A stretch of 64,000 bases of DNA from Neobittarella massiliensis (ex Bilen et al. 2018) (GTDB taxonomy: Bacteria > Bacillota > Clostridia > Oscillospirales > Ruminococcaceae). Where the stretch lies: NCBI RefSeq assembly GCF_900289145.1, contig NZ_OKQO01000004.1:1-64000 (forward strand), read 5' to 3'. A program made the translations under genes and the position numbers. Under the pieces are notes generated by a model. The model saw nothing but the letters and a program-made list of their open reading frames with translations, was not told the origin of the DNA and did no database searches. This document shows, piece after piece, positions 18,530-27,316 of the stretch (position 1 is the stretch's first letter; the number at the start of each line of letters is the position of its first letter).

Positions 18530-18774
18530 ACGGTGATGTCAGCTCCAATCCGTGGCCAACTTCATAAAAACGCATAAAATCCAATGGTGTAATTGTACTG
18601 TATGCACTAAAAATAGCTGGCTAAAATTCTTATATTTGTATAGAATATTGTACGGGTTTCCACCGCGTAAGTCAATAAGTCGGGCGCATTTTTTGTCCGC
18701 CTCCCAAGCAAGCTCAAGCAGACCCAAGTTAGGCCCCAGCGCTGTCCGCCCGCGTTACCTTTCAAAAAAAAGTA

Positions 18775-18803
18775 TTGACAACAGCCCTGCCGGCCGCTAT
18801 ACT
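18775..18803 (+). promoter_or_regulatory. Consensus promoter of the orphan 5S gene
   Basis: TTGACA (18775-18780), a 17-nt spacer and TATACT (18798-18803). Transcription would start near 18811, about 30 nt before the 5S gene. Spacing is ideal and only one -10 base departs from consensus. Confidence 0.85.
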
Positions 18804-18839
18804 ATATTTGTATGTGCAGGGTAACAAAGTCCCCGCACT

Positions 18840-18955
18840 GCTGGTGTTGATAACGCATAGGCCCCACCTGTTCCCATCCCGAACACAGAAGTTAAGCTAT
18901 GTCGTGCCGAAAATACTTGGCGGGAAGCTGCCTGGGAAAATAGGTAGATGCCAGC
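18840..18955 (+). rRNA. rrf: 5S ribosomal RNA (copy 2, orphan)
   Basis: This 116-nt copy is almost identical to the 5S gene at 252. Helix I pairs gctggtgt (18840-18847) with atgccagc (18948-18955). Compared with copy 1, two helix I pairs are swapped on both strands, which keeps pairing. No 16S, 23S or tRNA gene is nearby, and it has its own promoter and terminator, so it is a stand-alone transcription unit. Confidence 0.93.
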
Positions 18956-18963
18956 ACGCACCG

Positions 18964-18991
18964 ATAGCCCGCTTTCTAAGCGGGCTATTTT
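18964..18991 (+). terminator. Rho-independent terminator after orphan 5S
   Basis: A 10-bp stem atagcccgct/agcgggctat with a 5-nt loop is followed by TTTT, 9 nt behind the 5S end. Confidence 0.85.
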
Positions 18992-19105
18992 CATGTCTGT
19001 ACCCGCGCCCCCACCGCCGCCGGCCGCACCCGGCCGCACGGTGTCCGCGGCACCCGCTGTTTCGGTAAAAAAGAGGAAGTCAAACCCAAAAAAGGAGAGG
19101 ATCTC

Positions 19106-19705
19106 ATGAAAAAGCCCCCCGCGAAACCCGCGCAGCCCGCACAGCGCGCCCCCGGCATACTGTGGACGCTGTTTTCCACCTTCTTTCGCATCGGCCTGTT
19201 CACCTTTGGCGGCGGCTACGCCATGATCCCGCTCATCCAGCGCGACGTGGTCGAGAACCACCAGTGGATAAACGACGACGAGATGCTCGACATGATCGCC
19301 ATCGCCGAGAGCACGCCCGGTGTGCTGGCGGTCAACTCGGCCACCTTCGTGGGCTACAAAGTCGGCGGGTTCCTCGGCGCCGCGCTGGCCACCATCGGCG
19401 TGGCGCTGCCCTCCTTTTTCATCATCTCGCTCATCGCCGTGTTCTACGCCCAGTTCCGCGCCCTCACCTGGGTGCAGTACGCCTTTATGGGCATCCGCGC
19501 CGGGGTGGTGCTGCTCATCCTCAACGCGGTGGTCAAGCTCTCCAAAAATCTCAAGAAAAACGCCTTTAATATCATCCTCATTTTAGCCGCCTTCGCGCTG
19601 GCCGCCTTCACCGAGATAAGCACCATCCTCATCCTCATCGGCGCGGCCATCTGCGGCCTGGTATTCAGGCTGCGGGCCATCAAAAGCGGGGAGGTGCAGG
19701 AATGA
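19106..19705 (+). CDS. Chromate transporter-type membrane protein, subunit 1 (CHR domain)
   Basis: This is a 199-residue half-size CHR-family protein with the signature TFFRIGLFTFGGGYAMIPLIQRDVV near residues 28-55, then IAESTPGVLAVNSATFVGY and several hydrophobic helices. A short Lys/Pro/Ala-rich tail precedes the domain. Half-size CHR genes occur in tandem pairs whose products are thought to work together; the family exports chromate, but in anaerobes the natural substrate is unknown. It overlaps the next gene by 4 nt (ATGA), pointing to translational coupling. The start follows aggagaggatctc. Confidence 0.9.
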   Translation: MKKPPAKPAQPAQRAPGILWTLFSTFFRIGLFTFGGGYAMIPLIQRDVVENHQWINDDEMLDMIAIAESTPGVLAVNSATFVGYKVGGFLGAALATIGVALPSFFIISLIAVFYAQFRALTWVQYAFMGIRAGVVLLILNAVVKLSKNLKKNAFNIILILAAFALAAFTEISTILILIGAAICGLVFRLRAIKSGEVQE

Positions 19706-20301
19706 GCATCCTCTTAGAGCTGTTTTTCACCTTTTTTAAGATCGGCCTGTTCACCTTCGGCGGCGGCTATGCCATGATCCCCATGATCACGCAGGAGGTC
19801 ACCGCCCGCGGCTGGATGCCGCTGTCCGGCGTGGTCGACTTCATCGCCGTGTCCGAGTCCACCCCCGGCCCCTTCGCGGTCAACATCGCCACCTTCGTCG
19901 GCACCGAGTGCGCCGGTCCCATCGGCGGCATCTGCGCCACGCTGGGGGTCATCCTGCCCTCGTTCATCATCATCCTCATCGTCGCCAAGTGCTTTATGAC
20001 GGTGCAAAACGACCCCCGTGTCCGCGCCGGTCTGGCCGGCCTGCGCCCGGCAGTGGTGGGTCTCATCGCCGCCGCCGTGTTCTCGGTAGGCAAAACCGCG
20101 CTCTTGCACCTCGATGCGGTGTTCACCGGTCTCGAGGGCTTTTTCACCGACTTTCTCAACTGGCGGGCGGTGCTCATCTTCATCGTCATGTTCGTCATCA
20201 CCCGCTTAAAAAAGCTGCACCCCATCGTGGTGGTGCTGCTCTCGGGGGCGCTGGGCTGCCTGCTCTTCGGCGTGCTGCCCATGTTCCTGCCCATCACCTG
20301 A
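19702..20301 (+). CDS. Chromate transporter-type membrane protein, subunit 2 (CHR domain)
   Basis: A second half-size CHR protein of 199 residues, homologous to the first: FFKIGLFTFGGGYAMIPMITQEV, then VSESTPGPFAVNIATFVGTECAG. Its hydrophobic helices mirror those of subunit 1. The ATG overlaps the stop of subunit 1, so the two are probably made in equal amounts and form a heterodimer (inference from pairing). The substrate cannot be read from sequence. Confidence 0.9.
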   Translation: MSILLELFFTFFKIGLFTFGGGYAMIPMITQEVTARGWMPLSGVVDFIAVSESTPGPFAVNIATFVGTECAGPIGGICATLGVILPSFIIILIVAKCFMTVQNDPRVRAGLAGLRPAVVGLIAAAVFSVGKTALLHLDAVFTGLEGFFTDFLNWRAVLIFIVMFVITRLKKLHPIVVVLLSGALGCLLFGVLPMFLPIT

Positions 20302-20648
20302 TCGGCATTTTGCCGTGTGGGGCGCGTGTATTCGGTATCCGAGCACGCGCCCCACTCTTTCTGCCCCGCTCCTGGTCCGTTCCTGGTCCACTTCAGGCCC
20401 ACTTCAGAGCTGCCTCAGACCTGCCCCCCGCCCGCCTTTTGCCCCCCTCACCCAACGCCCCCATTTAGGCCTCGTCTGCGCCCCTCTCAGCTCAAGGCGG
20501 CCGCGTTTTGTATTTTTTGCGGCAAGTCGTAAACATTTCTTCAGAATTTTGCGCGGGAAAACGAAATGTTCGCCGCCTATACTGAATACAGAACAAAAGA
20601 AGTAACCGCCCGGCGGTGACCGGTGCGGCGCTGAGAGGAGCATATATC

Positions 20649-21206
20649 ATGTATCAAAAAAAATCTGGTTTTCTCGCCGGCCTGTTCTCCATCGTCCCCG
20701 GCGCCGGGCACATGTACCTGGGGCTCTCTAAAAAAGGTGCCTCGCTCATGGCGCTGTTTTTCGCCGACTGCTTTCTTTGCAGCATACCCGGCCTGCACCT
20801 GCTGTGGCTGGGCATCCCGGTCATCTGGTTTTACAGCCTGTTCGACGCGGTGAACAAATCCAACCTCACCCTGCAACAGCTCTCCTACTGGAAGACCCAG
20901 GATAAGTTCTTGTTCGAGGATCTCATCGGTCACAGCCAGCAGCCGCAAAACGCCCACAAGGCCCGCCTGATCGCCGGCTGGGGCCTGGTGGTGTTGGGGG
21001 TGTACGCCGTGTTCTACAACTTCCTGCGCCCCTTCCTGTGGGATCTCTACGACCTCATTCCCTGGCTGTACGATCTGCTCTGCAACATACCCGCCGTGCT
21101 CTTCAGCCTCGGTCTCATCGCGCTAGGCGTCTACCTGGTGCGCAGCACCCGCCAAAAAGCGGGTAAAGACCAGTCCGCCCCCGGCGGCCCCCAATGCGGG
21201 CAGTAG
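20649..21206 (+). CDS. TM2-domain-like membrane protein, function unknown
   Basis: The 185-residue protein starts at ATG 20649 behind gagaggag. The N-terminal part, SGFLAGLFSIVPGAGHMYLGLSKKG, is a TM2-like hairpin of two membrane helices (about residues 6-60). Two more hydrophobic segments follow after a polar loop with HSQQPQNAHKARL (about 105-130 and 145-165). The C-terminus is basic and polar. It is followed 42 nt later by another membrane protein on the same strand, so the two may be co-expressed. Confidence 0.7.
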   Translation: MYQKKSGFLAGLFSIVPGAGHMYLGLSKKGASLMALFFADCFLCSIPGLHLLWLGIPVIWFYSLFDAVNKSNLTLQQLSYWKTQDKFLFEDLIGHSQQPQNAHKARLIAGWGLVVLGVYAVFYNFLRPFLWDLYDLIPWLYDLLCNIPAVLFSLGLIALGVYLVRSTRQKAGKDQSAPGGPQCGQ

Positions 21207-21248
21207 CGGCAACAACCAGCAAAACATGAAAAGAGGAGGCATTTACTT

Positions 21249-22214
21249 ATGGATCAGCCCAATAACGAAAACTTCCAGCAGCGACCCGATCGACCCACTC
21301 AGCCCACCCAGCCCACCCAGTCCACCCAACCCACGCAGAGCGAACAGCCCACCGGCGCCCCCGGTCAGGGTGCCGCCCCTGCCGGCGGCCCCCAACCCGG
21401 CCCTCAATCCGCTCCCCAGTCCGGCCCCCGGCCCGGTACTGCCGGCCCGTCAGCCCCGCCTGCCGGGGCCTACCGGCAGCCCGCCGCCGTGCGGGTCCCG
21501 GCCAAACAGCCCACCCGCCGCGTCGGCACCCTAACGCTGGGGGTGGCGCTGGTGGCCATCGGCGTCGCCGCTATCCTGAGCATCGTCGATCCCAAGTTCA
21601 CCATGGGCACCTTCTTAAAATTCTCCCCCGCCGTGCTCATCCTGCTGGGGGCCGAGATCATCGTCTACAGCTTTGTCTACAAAAAAGAAAAATTCCGCTA
21701 CGACGGTCTCAGCATCCTCTTTTCTCTGCTGCTGGTGCTGGGCAGCGTGGGCGGCAGTGTCGCCGGCACGCTCTGGGACGAGTACGGCCCCGCCCGGTAC
21801 GAGGCCCAGCAGCAGCTGGAAAAAGACGTCTACAACCAGCTGTATAACCAGGTGGCCGACGCCAGCGATGTCTGGGACGTGGATGTCTACACCAATCTCT
21901 ACCGGCTCAAAGACGGCAAAGTGCCCACCCTCGACGAGCTCAAAGACAGCACCAACATCCACGTGAACGTCACTCTGCGCAGCGGCTACGCCAACGCGCA
22001 GGAGTTCGCCGCCGCCTGCCGCGGTATCCTCGACCGCTTCCAAAAGACCGGCTTGCCGCTCTTCTCGGTCGACTTCTACTCCTATAATAACAGCGATGAG
22101 ACTTCCGGCTTCGAGCTGGAGCTGGCCGGCGACCTGCAGATCAAGATGGGGGCCGATCAGCTGGCTCTCAAGGTCCACAACGTGGCCGACGACTACACCG
22201 ACTACGAGGACTGA
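21249..22214 (+). CDS. Membrane protein with Pro/Gln/Thr-rich cytoplasmic tail, function unknown
   Basis: The 321-residue protein has a low-complexity N-terminus (residues 1-90) with repeated PTQPTQ units that arose from tandem ccacccagcc-like DNA repeats. Three predicted membrane helices follow (about 97-117, 123-145 and 155-180), then a soluble C-terminal domain of about 130 residues (LEKDVYNQLYNQVADASDVWD onwards). The layout resembles bacterial DUF5668-like membrane proteins, but I cannot name a family firmly. The start follows agaggaggcatttactt. It probably sits in one transcript with the gene at 20649. Confidence 0.65.
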   Translation: MDQPNNENFQQRPDRPTQPTQPTQSTQPTQSEQPTGAPGQGAAPAGGPQPGPQSAPQSGPRPGTAGPSAPPAGAYRQPAAVRVPAKQPTRRVGTLTLGVALVAIGVAAILSIVDPKFTMGTFLKFSPAVLILLGAEIIVYSFVYKKEKFRYDGLSILFSLLLVLGSVGGSVAGTLWDEYGPARYEAQQQLEKDVYNQLYNQVADASDVWDVDVYTNLYRLKDGKVPTLDELKDSTNIHVNVTLRSGYANAQEFAAACRGILDRFQKTGLPLFSVDFYSYNNSDETSGFELELAGDLQIKMGADQLALKVHNVADDYTDYED

Positions 22215-22238
22215 CCGCCTCGATCCCCCACCGGCAAA

Positions 22239-22291
22239 ACAGAGCGCCCGCCCAGGAGAACAGAGATCGTTCTCCTGGGCGGGCGCTCTGT
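22239..22291. terminator. Long perfect hairpin between convergent genes
   Basis: Two 23-nt arms (22239-22261 and 22269-22291) are perfectly complementary around a 7-nt loop AGAGATC. It separates the plus-strand membrane-protein gene from the minus-strand aminotransferase gene and probably terminates both. Confidence 0.85.
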
Positions 22292-22346
22292 CTTTGGGCG
22301 GCCGTCCCATCGGCCGCCGGGCGTCGGCCGGCGCCTGCCCTGGGGC

Positions 22347-23519
22347 CTACTGTGCCCCCAGGGCCTTTACCGCCCGCTCTATGCGCGCCAGCGCCTCCTC
22401 TAAGGTGGCCCGGGCACAGCCGATATTGATGCGCTCAAAGCCCACCCCTTCCGGGCCGTAATCCTCGCCCCAGGTAAGGCCCACCTTGGCCCTCTCTAAA
22501 AACAGTGCCCGCAGCTCTTCTGGCGGCAGCCCCAGCTGGCGGCAGTCGATCCACACCAGGTAGCTGCTCTCCGGCCGTATCACCTGCAGCGCCGGTATGT
22601 GCGCCGCTATGTACTGGCACAAAAAGTCCAGGTTGCCCGCCAAATAGGCGCCCAGCTCGTCCAGCCACTGGTCGCATGCGGGGCTGTAGGCCGCCGTCAT
22701 CGCCGCCACACTAAAAATGTTGGTGGCAAAATCCATCGAGTAACCGCCCATGGCCGCGGCAAACTGCTCCCGCAGCCCCTCATCGGCGATCAGCACCGTG
22801 GCGTAGGTCAGCCCCATGATGTTATAGGCCTTGCTGGCGCTGGTGATCAGCACCGCGATTTTCTGCGCCCGCTGGCCAAGGCCCAGTATCGGGTGGTGGG
22901 CGTGTCCGTCAAACAGCACGTTCGAGTGCACCTCGTCGGCCACCAGCACCGCCCCGTAGGCGTCGCACAGCTCCACCAGCCGCTGCAGCTCCCCGGCCGT
23001 AAACGCCCGCCCGGTGGGGTTGTGGGGGTTCACCATAAAATAGATCTTGGGCCGGTACTGCCGCAACTTCTCCTCAAAGTTGGCAAAGTCGATGGTGTAG
23101 TGCCCGTCTTTTAACACCATGGGGTTGGTCACCATCCGGCGCCCGGCGCAGTCGATGATGCGGGCGATCGGCGAAAAGTGCGGTGCCTGCACCAAAACGC
23201 AGTCTCCCGGCTGCGAGTAGGTGTCGATACACATGCGTGCGGCCACCCATACCCCCGGCGCGTTGAGCACCCACTGGGGCTCTATATGGCAGCCAAAGCG
23301 GCGGTCATACCAGCCGGTCACCGCCCGGTAATAGGCCTCTGGCTTGGCGTAGTAGCCGTACATGCCGCTGTCGGCAAGGTCCAGCAGCGCCTGTCTAATG
23401 GCCGGGGCCGAGGCAAAGTCCAGGTCTGCCGTGCCCATGCACAGCACCGCCGGGTCCGGCTGGTTCCACTTCAGCGAGCCGGTGCCGCGCCGGTCGATGG
23501 GCCGTGAAAAGTCAAACAC
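22347..23519 (-). CDS. malY: MalY/PatB-type PLP aminotransferase (cystathionine beta-lyase)
   Basis: This is a 390-residue fold-type I PLP enzyme. The family cleaves C-S bonds of cystathionine or cysteine and, in E. coli MalY, also modulates maltose regulation. Motifs are ADLDFASAPAIRQAL near the N-terminus, NPHNPTGRAFT, VADEVHSNVLFDG and the Schiff-base lysine in ITSASKAYNIMGL; the C-terminal INIGCAR binds the carboxylate. The GTG start is supported by aggaggaga directly upstream and by a promoter at 23558-23586. It is a single-gene unit. Confidence 0.9.
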   Translation of the reverse strand: MFDFSRPIDRRGTGSLKWNQPDPAVLCMGTADLDFASAPAIRQALLDLADSGMYGYYAKPEAYYRAVTGWYDRRFGCHIEPQWVLNAPGVWVAARMCIDTYSQPGDCVLVQAPHFSPIARIIDCAGRRMVTNPMVLKDGHYTIDFANFEEKLRQYRPKIYFMVNPHNPTGRAFTAGELQRLVELCDAYGAVLVADEVHSNVLFDGHAHHPILGLGQRAQKIAVLITSASKAYNIMGLTYATVLIADEGLREQFAAAMGGYSMDFATNIFSVAAMTAAYSPACDQWLDELGAYLAGNLDFLCQYIAAHIPALQVIRPESSYLVWIDCRQLGLPPEELRALFLERAKVGLTWGEDYGPEGVGFERINIGCARATLEEALARIERAVKALGAQ

Positions 23520-23557
23520 AGTATCTCCTCCTCTATATAAGTGGTGTTTACCGCTTT

Positions 23558-23586
23558 ACTATAGCACAGCGCCGGCGGTTTGTAAA
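23558..23586 (-). promoter_or_regulatory. Promoter of the MalY-like gene
   Basis: Read on the minus strand: TTTACA (23586-23581), a 17-nt spacer and TATAGT (23563-23558), about 40 nt upstream of the start codon. Confidence 0.65.
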
Positions 23587-23813
23587 CGCGCCCCAGTACG
23601 GCCAGCACGCCCTCGACTCAGCCCGACTCAGCCCAACTCAGCCAAGCCCCGATCCGGCCCCAACATTGCCCCGCCCGGTCCGGCCCCAGCGCGGCATATG
23701 CCCCTGTAAGCCCGCCCCAAATCCGCCCCAAGCCCGCCTCGAGCCGCCCCCAAACCACCCCCCAAGTCAGCACCAGACCAGGCTACGGCCCCGCCCACCG
23801 CTCCCCGCCGCGC

Positions 23814-23843
23814 TTGTGCGGCCCGCCGGCGCCGTGGTATACT
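23814..23843 (+). promoter_or_regulatory. Predicted promoter of the HAD-GNAT gene
   Basis: TTGTGC (23814-23819), an 18-nt spacer and TATACT (23838-23843), 47 nt upstream of the start. Confidence 0.5.
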
Positions 23844-23890
23844 GGCTGGTGCCCGCCCGTACACCGCTCTATCCAGCAAAGGAGTCCTTT

Positions 23891-25162
23891 ATGGCCGATC
23901 TGCTACAAGGTAAAAAAGCCGTCATCTTCGATATGGACGGCACGCTCATCGACTCCGTCGGCATCTGGAACCAGGTCGACGCGGCGCTGATCCGGCAGCT
24001 GGGCGGCCCCCAGCTGTCCGAGCAGGCGGTGCTGCGGCAGCGCGACGATCTGCTGCGCCGCTACAGCCACCGCCCCCAGCCCTATCTCGACTACTGCTGG
24101 CAGTTGGGCGCGCTGTGTCACAGCCCGCTCAGCGCCCGGCAGATACACGATCTGCGCTACCAGATCGCCGGCGACTTTCTGGTCTCGCAGGTAGACTACA
24201 AGCCCGGCGTCCCGCTCTTTTTGGCCCAGCTGCGGCAGCGGGGCCTGCTGCTGGCCATCGCCACCACCACCAAAAAGACCAATATGGATATCTACCGCAC
24301 CAAAAATAAAAACCTGCTGGCCAAAGCCCCGCTCGACAGCACCTTCGCGGTCATCTACACCCGCGAAGACGCCGCCCAGCTCAAGCCCCATCCCCAGATC
24401 TATCAAAAGGCGGTGGCCGGTCTGGGCCTCGCTCCCGCCGACTGCCTGGTGCTGGAGGACTCGCTCATCGGCGTGCAGGCCGCCAAAGCCGCCGGCCTGC
24501 AGGTCGCCGCCATCGCCGACCGCTACGCCCAGCACGAGGCAGAGCAGATCGTCGCGCTGGCCGACTGGCAGTTCGGCGACTACTTTCAGCTGCTGGCCGC
24601 CATCCGCGGCAGCGCCCCCCGCGGCGAACTGCCGCCCTGTATCCGCCCGCTCACCGCAGCCATGCTGCGCCCGGGCCTGTTTGCCGGCTTTTCCCGCCGC
24701 CAGCTGGTCACCGACTGCTGGCGCCGCGAGGCGGGGCACTGGGCGGTGCGCCGCTGCCCCTTTATCGACCAGTGGTCCCCGTCAGACTACGGCTATCTGG
24801 TGCAGTGCCTGCAGGGCACCTTGTCCGGCGGCGGGGCGGTGTACGGCGCCTTCATCGGCGGCCGGCTGGCCGGCTTTTGCTCGGTCGAGGGCCCGCTCAC
24901 CGGCAACCGCAGCCAGTTCAGCGACCTCACCAGCCTGCACGTCTCGCAGGACCGGCGCGGCCGCGGCATCGGCCGTCAGCTCTTCGCCCAGGCCGCCGCC
25001 TTTGCCCGAACAAGAGGTGCCGAGGCGCTGTATATCTCCGCCCACTCCGCCGTCGAGACCCAGGCCTTTTACCGGGCCATGGGCTGTGTCCCCGCCACCG
25101 AGGAGCTGGCGTGCCACACCGGTCCCGAACCCTTCGACTGCCAGCTCCAGTATGCGCTCTAG
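23891..25162 (+). CDS. HAD-family phosphatase fused to a GNAT acetyltransferase
   Basis: A two-domain protein of 423 residues. Residues 1-235 are a HAD hydrolase of the phosphoglucomutase/phosphatase subgroup: motif I DMDGTLID (D14, D16), motif II IATTTKK, motif III Lys in AQLKPHPQIYQKA and motif IV VLEDSLIG. Residues 250-423 are a GNAT domain with SLHVSQDRRGRGIGRQLF, the acetyl-CoA loop, followed by ALYISAHSAVETQAFYRAMG. The start at ATG 23891 follows aaaggag; no stop or frameshift lies between the domains, so the fusion is real. Substrates are unknown; linked dephosphorylation and acetylation of one small molecule is possible. Confidence 0.85.
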   Translation: MADLLQGKKAVIFDMDGTLIDSVGIWNQVDAALIRQLGGPQLSEQAVLRQRDDLLRRYSHRPQPYLDYCWQLGALCHSPLSARQIHDLRYQIAGDFLVSQVDYKPGVPLFLAQLRQRGLLLAIATTTKKTNMDIYRTKNKNLLAKAPLDSTFAVIYTREDAAQLKPHPQIYQKAVAGLGLAPADCLVLEDSLIGVQAAKAAGLQVAAIADRYAQHEAEQIVALADWQFGDYFQLLAAIRGSAPRGELPPCIRPLTAAMLRPGLFAGFSRRQLVTDCWRREAGHWAVRRCPFIDQWSPSDYGYLVQCLQGTLSGGGAVYGAFIGGRLAGFCSVEGPLTGNRSQFSDLTSLHVSQDRRGRGIGRQLFAQAAAFARTRGAEALYISAHSAVETQAFYRAMGCVPATEELACHTGPEPFDCQLQYAL

Positions 25163-25989
25163 ATCGTATCGCACCCGGTGCTGCCGCCCGCAAAAAAGTT
25201 TTGCCGCCCGCGCCCCGCAGCCCTGCTGCCGGCGGCGTCGGCCCATCACCGGGCGTTTTAAAGGCCCCGCACAAGCCCCATACAGGCGTAAAAACGCGCT
25301 ATAATGTGTAGGGGGTAGGGGCGGTGAGCTCCCCGGCCCCCACCCACTGCCGGCTCTTGCTCCGGCGCTCCGCCGCGGCCGGTCGGTCGGGGGTGGTCGC
25401 GCTGTAGTCCGCCTCTGTTTGCGCTGCCGGCGGTGCTCGCCCGCTCCGGCCCTAAAAAAGAGCCTCGCATTCGGGCCGCGGGCCCCCATCCCAGCGGCCA
25501 AAAGGGCTAAAACAGCATAAAAAAGGCCGAGTTTACAATTTCGTAACAATTTGAACAGCCGTCAGCAGCACTTCACCGCGCAGTGCTTTCTCTATAAAAC
25601 CGCATACCTATGCGCTTTTTGTCGGTCCCTGCCCGCCGCCACCGCCGCTGTCGCCCGCAAAAACACCGTTTACCCGTCCGCCTGCCCACCTGCCCACCTG
25701 CGCCCCCGCCCGGTGGAGCGCCAACTTATTTACCCATTTACCGGTCGGTCCCCTCAGCCCGCTCCACCAGCCATCCGGCCGCCAGTCCACAGTGAACAGT
25801 CCACAGTCCACAGTTCACTGTAGACGGCATACAGTAAACAGTCCGTCAGCTCACCGGCCCCGCGCTTTGTGCCGCCTCGCGGCAACCTGACCGGCATCAG
25901 CCGGCATCAGTCAGCACCGGCCGGAATTGCGCAGAATTGGACCAAATAGATCGTCTCCCGCCGTCCGGGCGGGGGAGAGGAGGATACCA
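25163..25989. other. Non-coding GC-rich spacer with short tandem repeats
   Basis: No supported gene. A TATAAT-like box lies near 25300 without a clear -35 box or gene, and a 7-bp repeat tract lies at 25782-25844. ORFs here have no ribosome sites and are compositionally skewed. Confidence 0.45.
25782..25844. repeat. 7-bp repeat tract, ACAGTNN
   Basis: Nine units in strict 7-nt register: CCAGTCC, ACAGTGA, ACAGTCC, ACAGTCC, ACAGTTC, ACTGTAG, ACGGCAT, ACAGTAA, ACAGTCC. It is the longest of three such intergenic tracts in the window. Confidence 0.75.
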
Positions 25990-26160
25990 ATGTTCGAACC
26001 CATCTACTACACCGTGCAGGATATCCGCGGCGACTACGCCATCCTGCTAGACCAAAACGGCATCGAGAACACCGTGGCTATGGCCCTGTTGCCGCCGGGC
26101 GTCGACGTGGGCGACGCACTGGTCTACGAAATGCTCTCCTACCGCATCCAGCAGCCGTAA
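25990..26160 (+). CDS. Small DUF3006-like protein
   Basis: This 56-residue protein contains the pattern VQDIRGDYAILLDQNG, ALLPPGVDVGDALVYE, typical of the small DUF3006-type proteins (a short beta-rich domain). The ATG follows gagaggaggatacca. Function is unknown. A metallo-hydrolase gene with its own promoter follows 190 nt downstream. Confidence 0.65.
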   Translation: MFEPIYYTVQDIRGDYAILLDQNGIENTVAMALLPPGVDVGDALVYEMLSYRIQQP

Positions 26161-26270
26161 ATGCTGCATGAATATGCATATTTTCTGGCGTAAATGTATA
26201 AAATGGGCATTGTGTACAGATTTGAAACAAAAATAATCCCGAGTTGTTGCAACATTTTTGAAAAATAGGG

Positions 26271-26299
26271 TAGACATTTGCCGTTTCTGTGCGTATAAT
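26271..26299 (+). promoter_or_regulatory. Promoter of the MBL-fold gene
   Basis: TAGACA (26271-26276), a 17-nt spacer and a perfect TATAAT (26294-26299), 52 nt upstream of the start. Confidence 0.75.
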
Positions 26300-26350
26300 T
26301 ATACATGCGCCTTACAAAAGGCGCACAGCACCGATTAAGGAGGAGCACAG

Positions 26351-27244
26351 ATGTCTGAAATGATCGCCGACGCTGTACAGCCCAAGGCCTGGTACAAAGC
26401 GCTGCCCCGGCCGCAGTACAGCACTCTCACCAAGGTAGACCAGCCCGAGGCATGGTTCGATGTCTATAAGCTCGACCACGACATCTTCGCCATCTATGAG
26501 CAGGGCCACTTCCAGGAAGTGATCTCCTATCTCATTCTGGGCGGCGAAAAAGCCATGTTGCTCGATACCGGCATGGGCATCGGCAACATCAAAAATGTCG
26601 TCGACGCGCTGACCGACCTGCCGCTGGTAGTCGTCAACACCCACACCCATTTCGACCATATCGGTTGCAACCACCTGTTCGAGCTGGTCCACGTGCTCGA
26701 CCACCCCGGTGCTGTGCGAAGAATGAAAGAGGGGCTCACCCACGAGGAGGTCGCCGACAATTTAAAAGACGACTCCACCTGGTACCCCTACCCCAAAGAG
26801 TTCGATCCCGATACCTACCACATCGAGCCCTGTAACTTCACCACCATCAAAGAGGGCCATGTGTTCGACCTGGGCGGCAGAACGCTCACCGTGCTGTCCA
26901 CCCCCGGCCACTCGCCCGACAGCCTCATGCTCGTCGACGAGCAAAACAAGCTGCTCTTCACCGGCGACACCTTCTATCCCGCCACCCTCTACGCCCACCT
27001 CGACTCCCACGACGGGCTCAAGTCGGTACAGAGCACCTACCGCCAGACCATGGAGCGGCTGGCGGCCCAGTACAGCGACTATACCCTCATCTGCTCCCAC
27101 AACGAGCCGCTGCGCCCCGGCAGCGTGCTGGGTCAGGTGGCCAAGGCCTTTGCCCAGATCGAAAACGGCGAGGTCGACTACCAGATCGACGCCGAGGGCC
27201 TCAAAAAATACACCTTCGACGGCTTCTGCATCGTCACCGTGTAA
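26351..27244 (+). CDS. MBL-fold metallo-hydrolase
   Basis: The 297-residue protein has the metallo-beta-lactamase fold. The metal motif NTHTHFDHIGCNH gives HxHxDH; a further ligand lies in LSTPGHSPDSL and the bridging Asp in LFTGDTFYP. HNEPL near the C-terminus provides the last His. Members include glyoxalase II-like, lactonase and other hydrolases; the substrate is not clear here. It has its own promoter, and the amino-acid importer genes begin 72 nt downstream, so read-through into that operon is possible. Confidence 0.88.
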   Translation: MSEMIADAVQPKAWYKALPRPQYSTLTKVDQPEAWFDVYKLDHDIFAIYEQGHFQEVISYLILGGEKAMLLDTGMGIGNIKNVVDALTDLPLVVVNTHTHFDHIGCNHLFELVHVLDHPGAVRRMKEGLTHEEVADNLKDDSTWYPYPKEFDPDTYHIEPCNFTTIKEGHVFDLGGRTLTVLSTPGHSPDSLMLVDEQNKLLFTGDTFYPATLYAHLDSHDGLKSVQSTYRQTMERLAAQYSDYTLICSHNEPLRPGSVLGQVAKAFAQIENGEVDYQIDAEGLKKYTFDGFCIVTV

Positions 27245-27316
27245 GATCCCCCGGAAAAACAGGTAAACTGAGCGGCCATGTGCCGCACCCATATAAAAAG
27301 AGGAGAGAGTACACTT

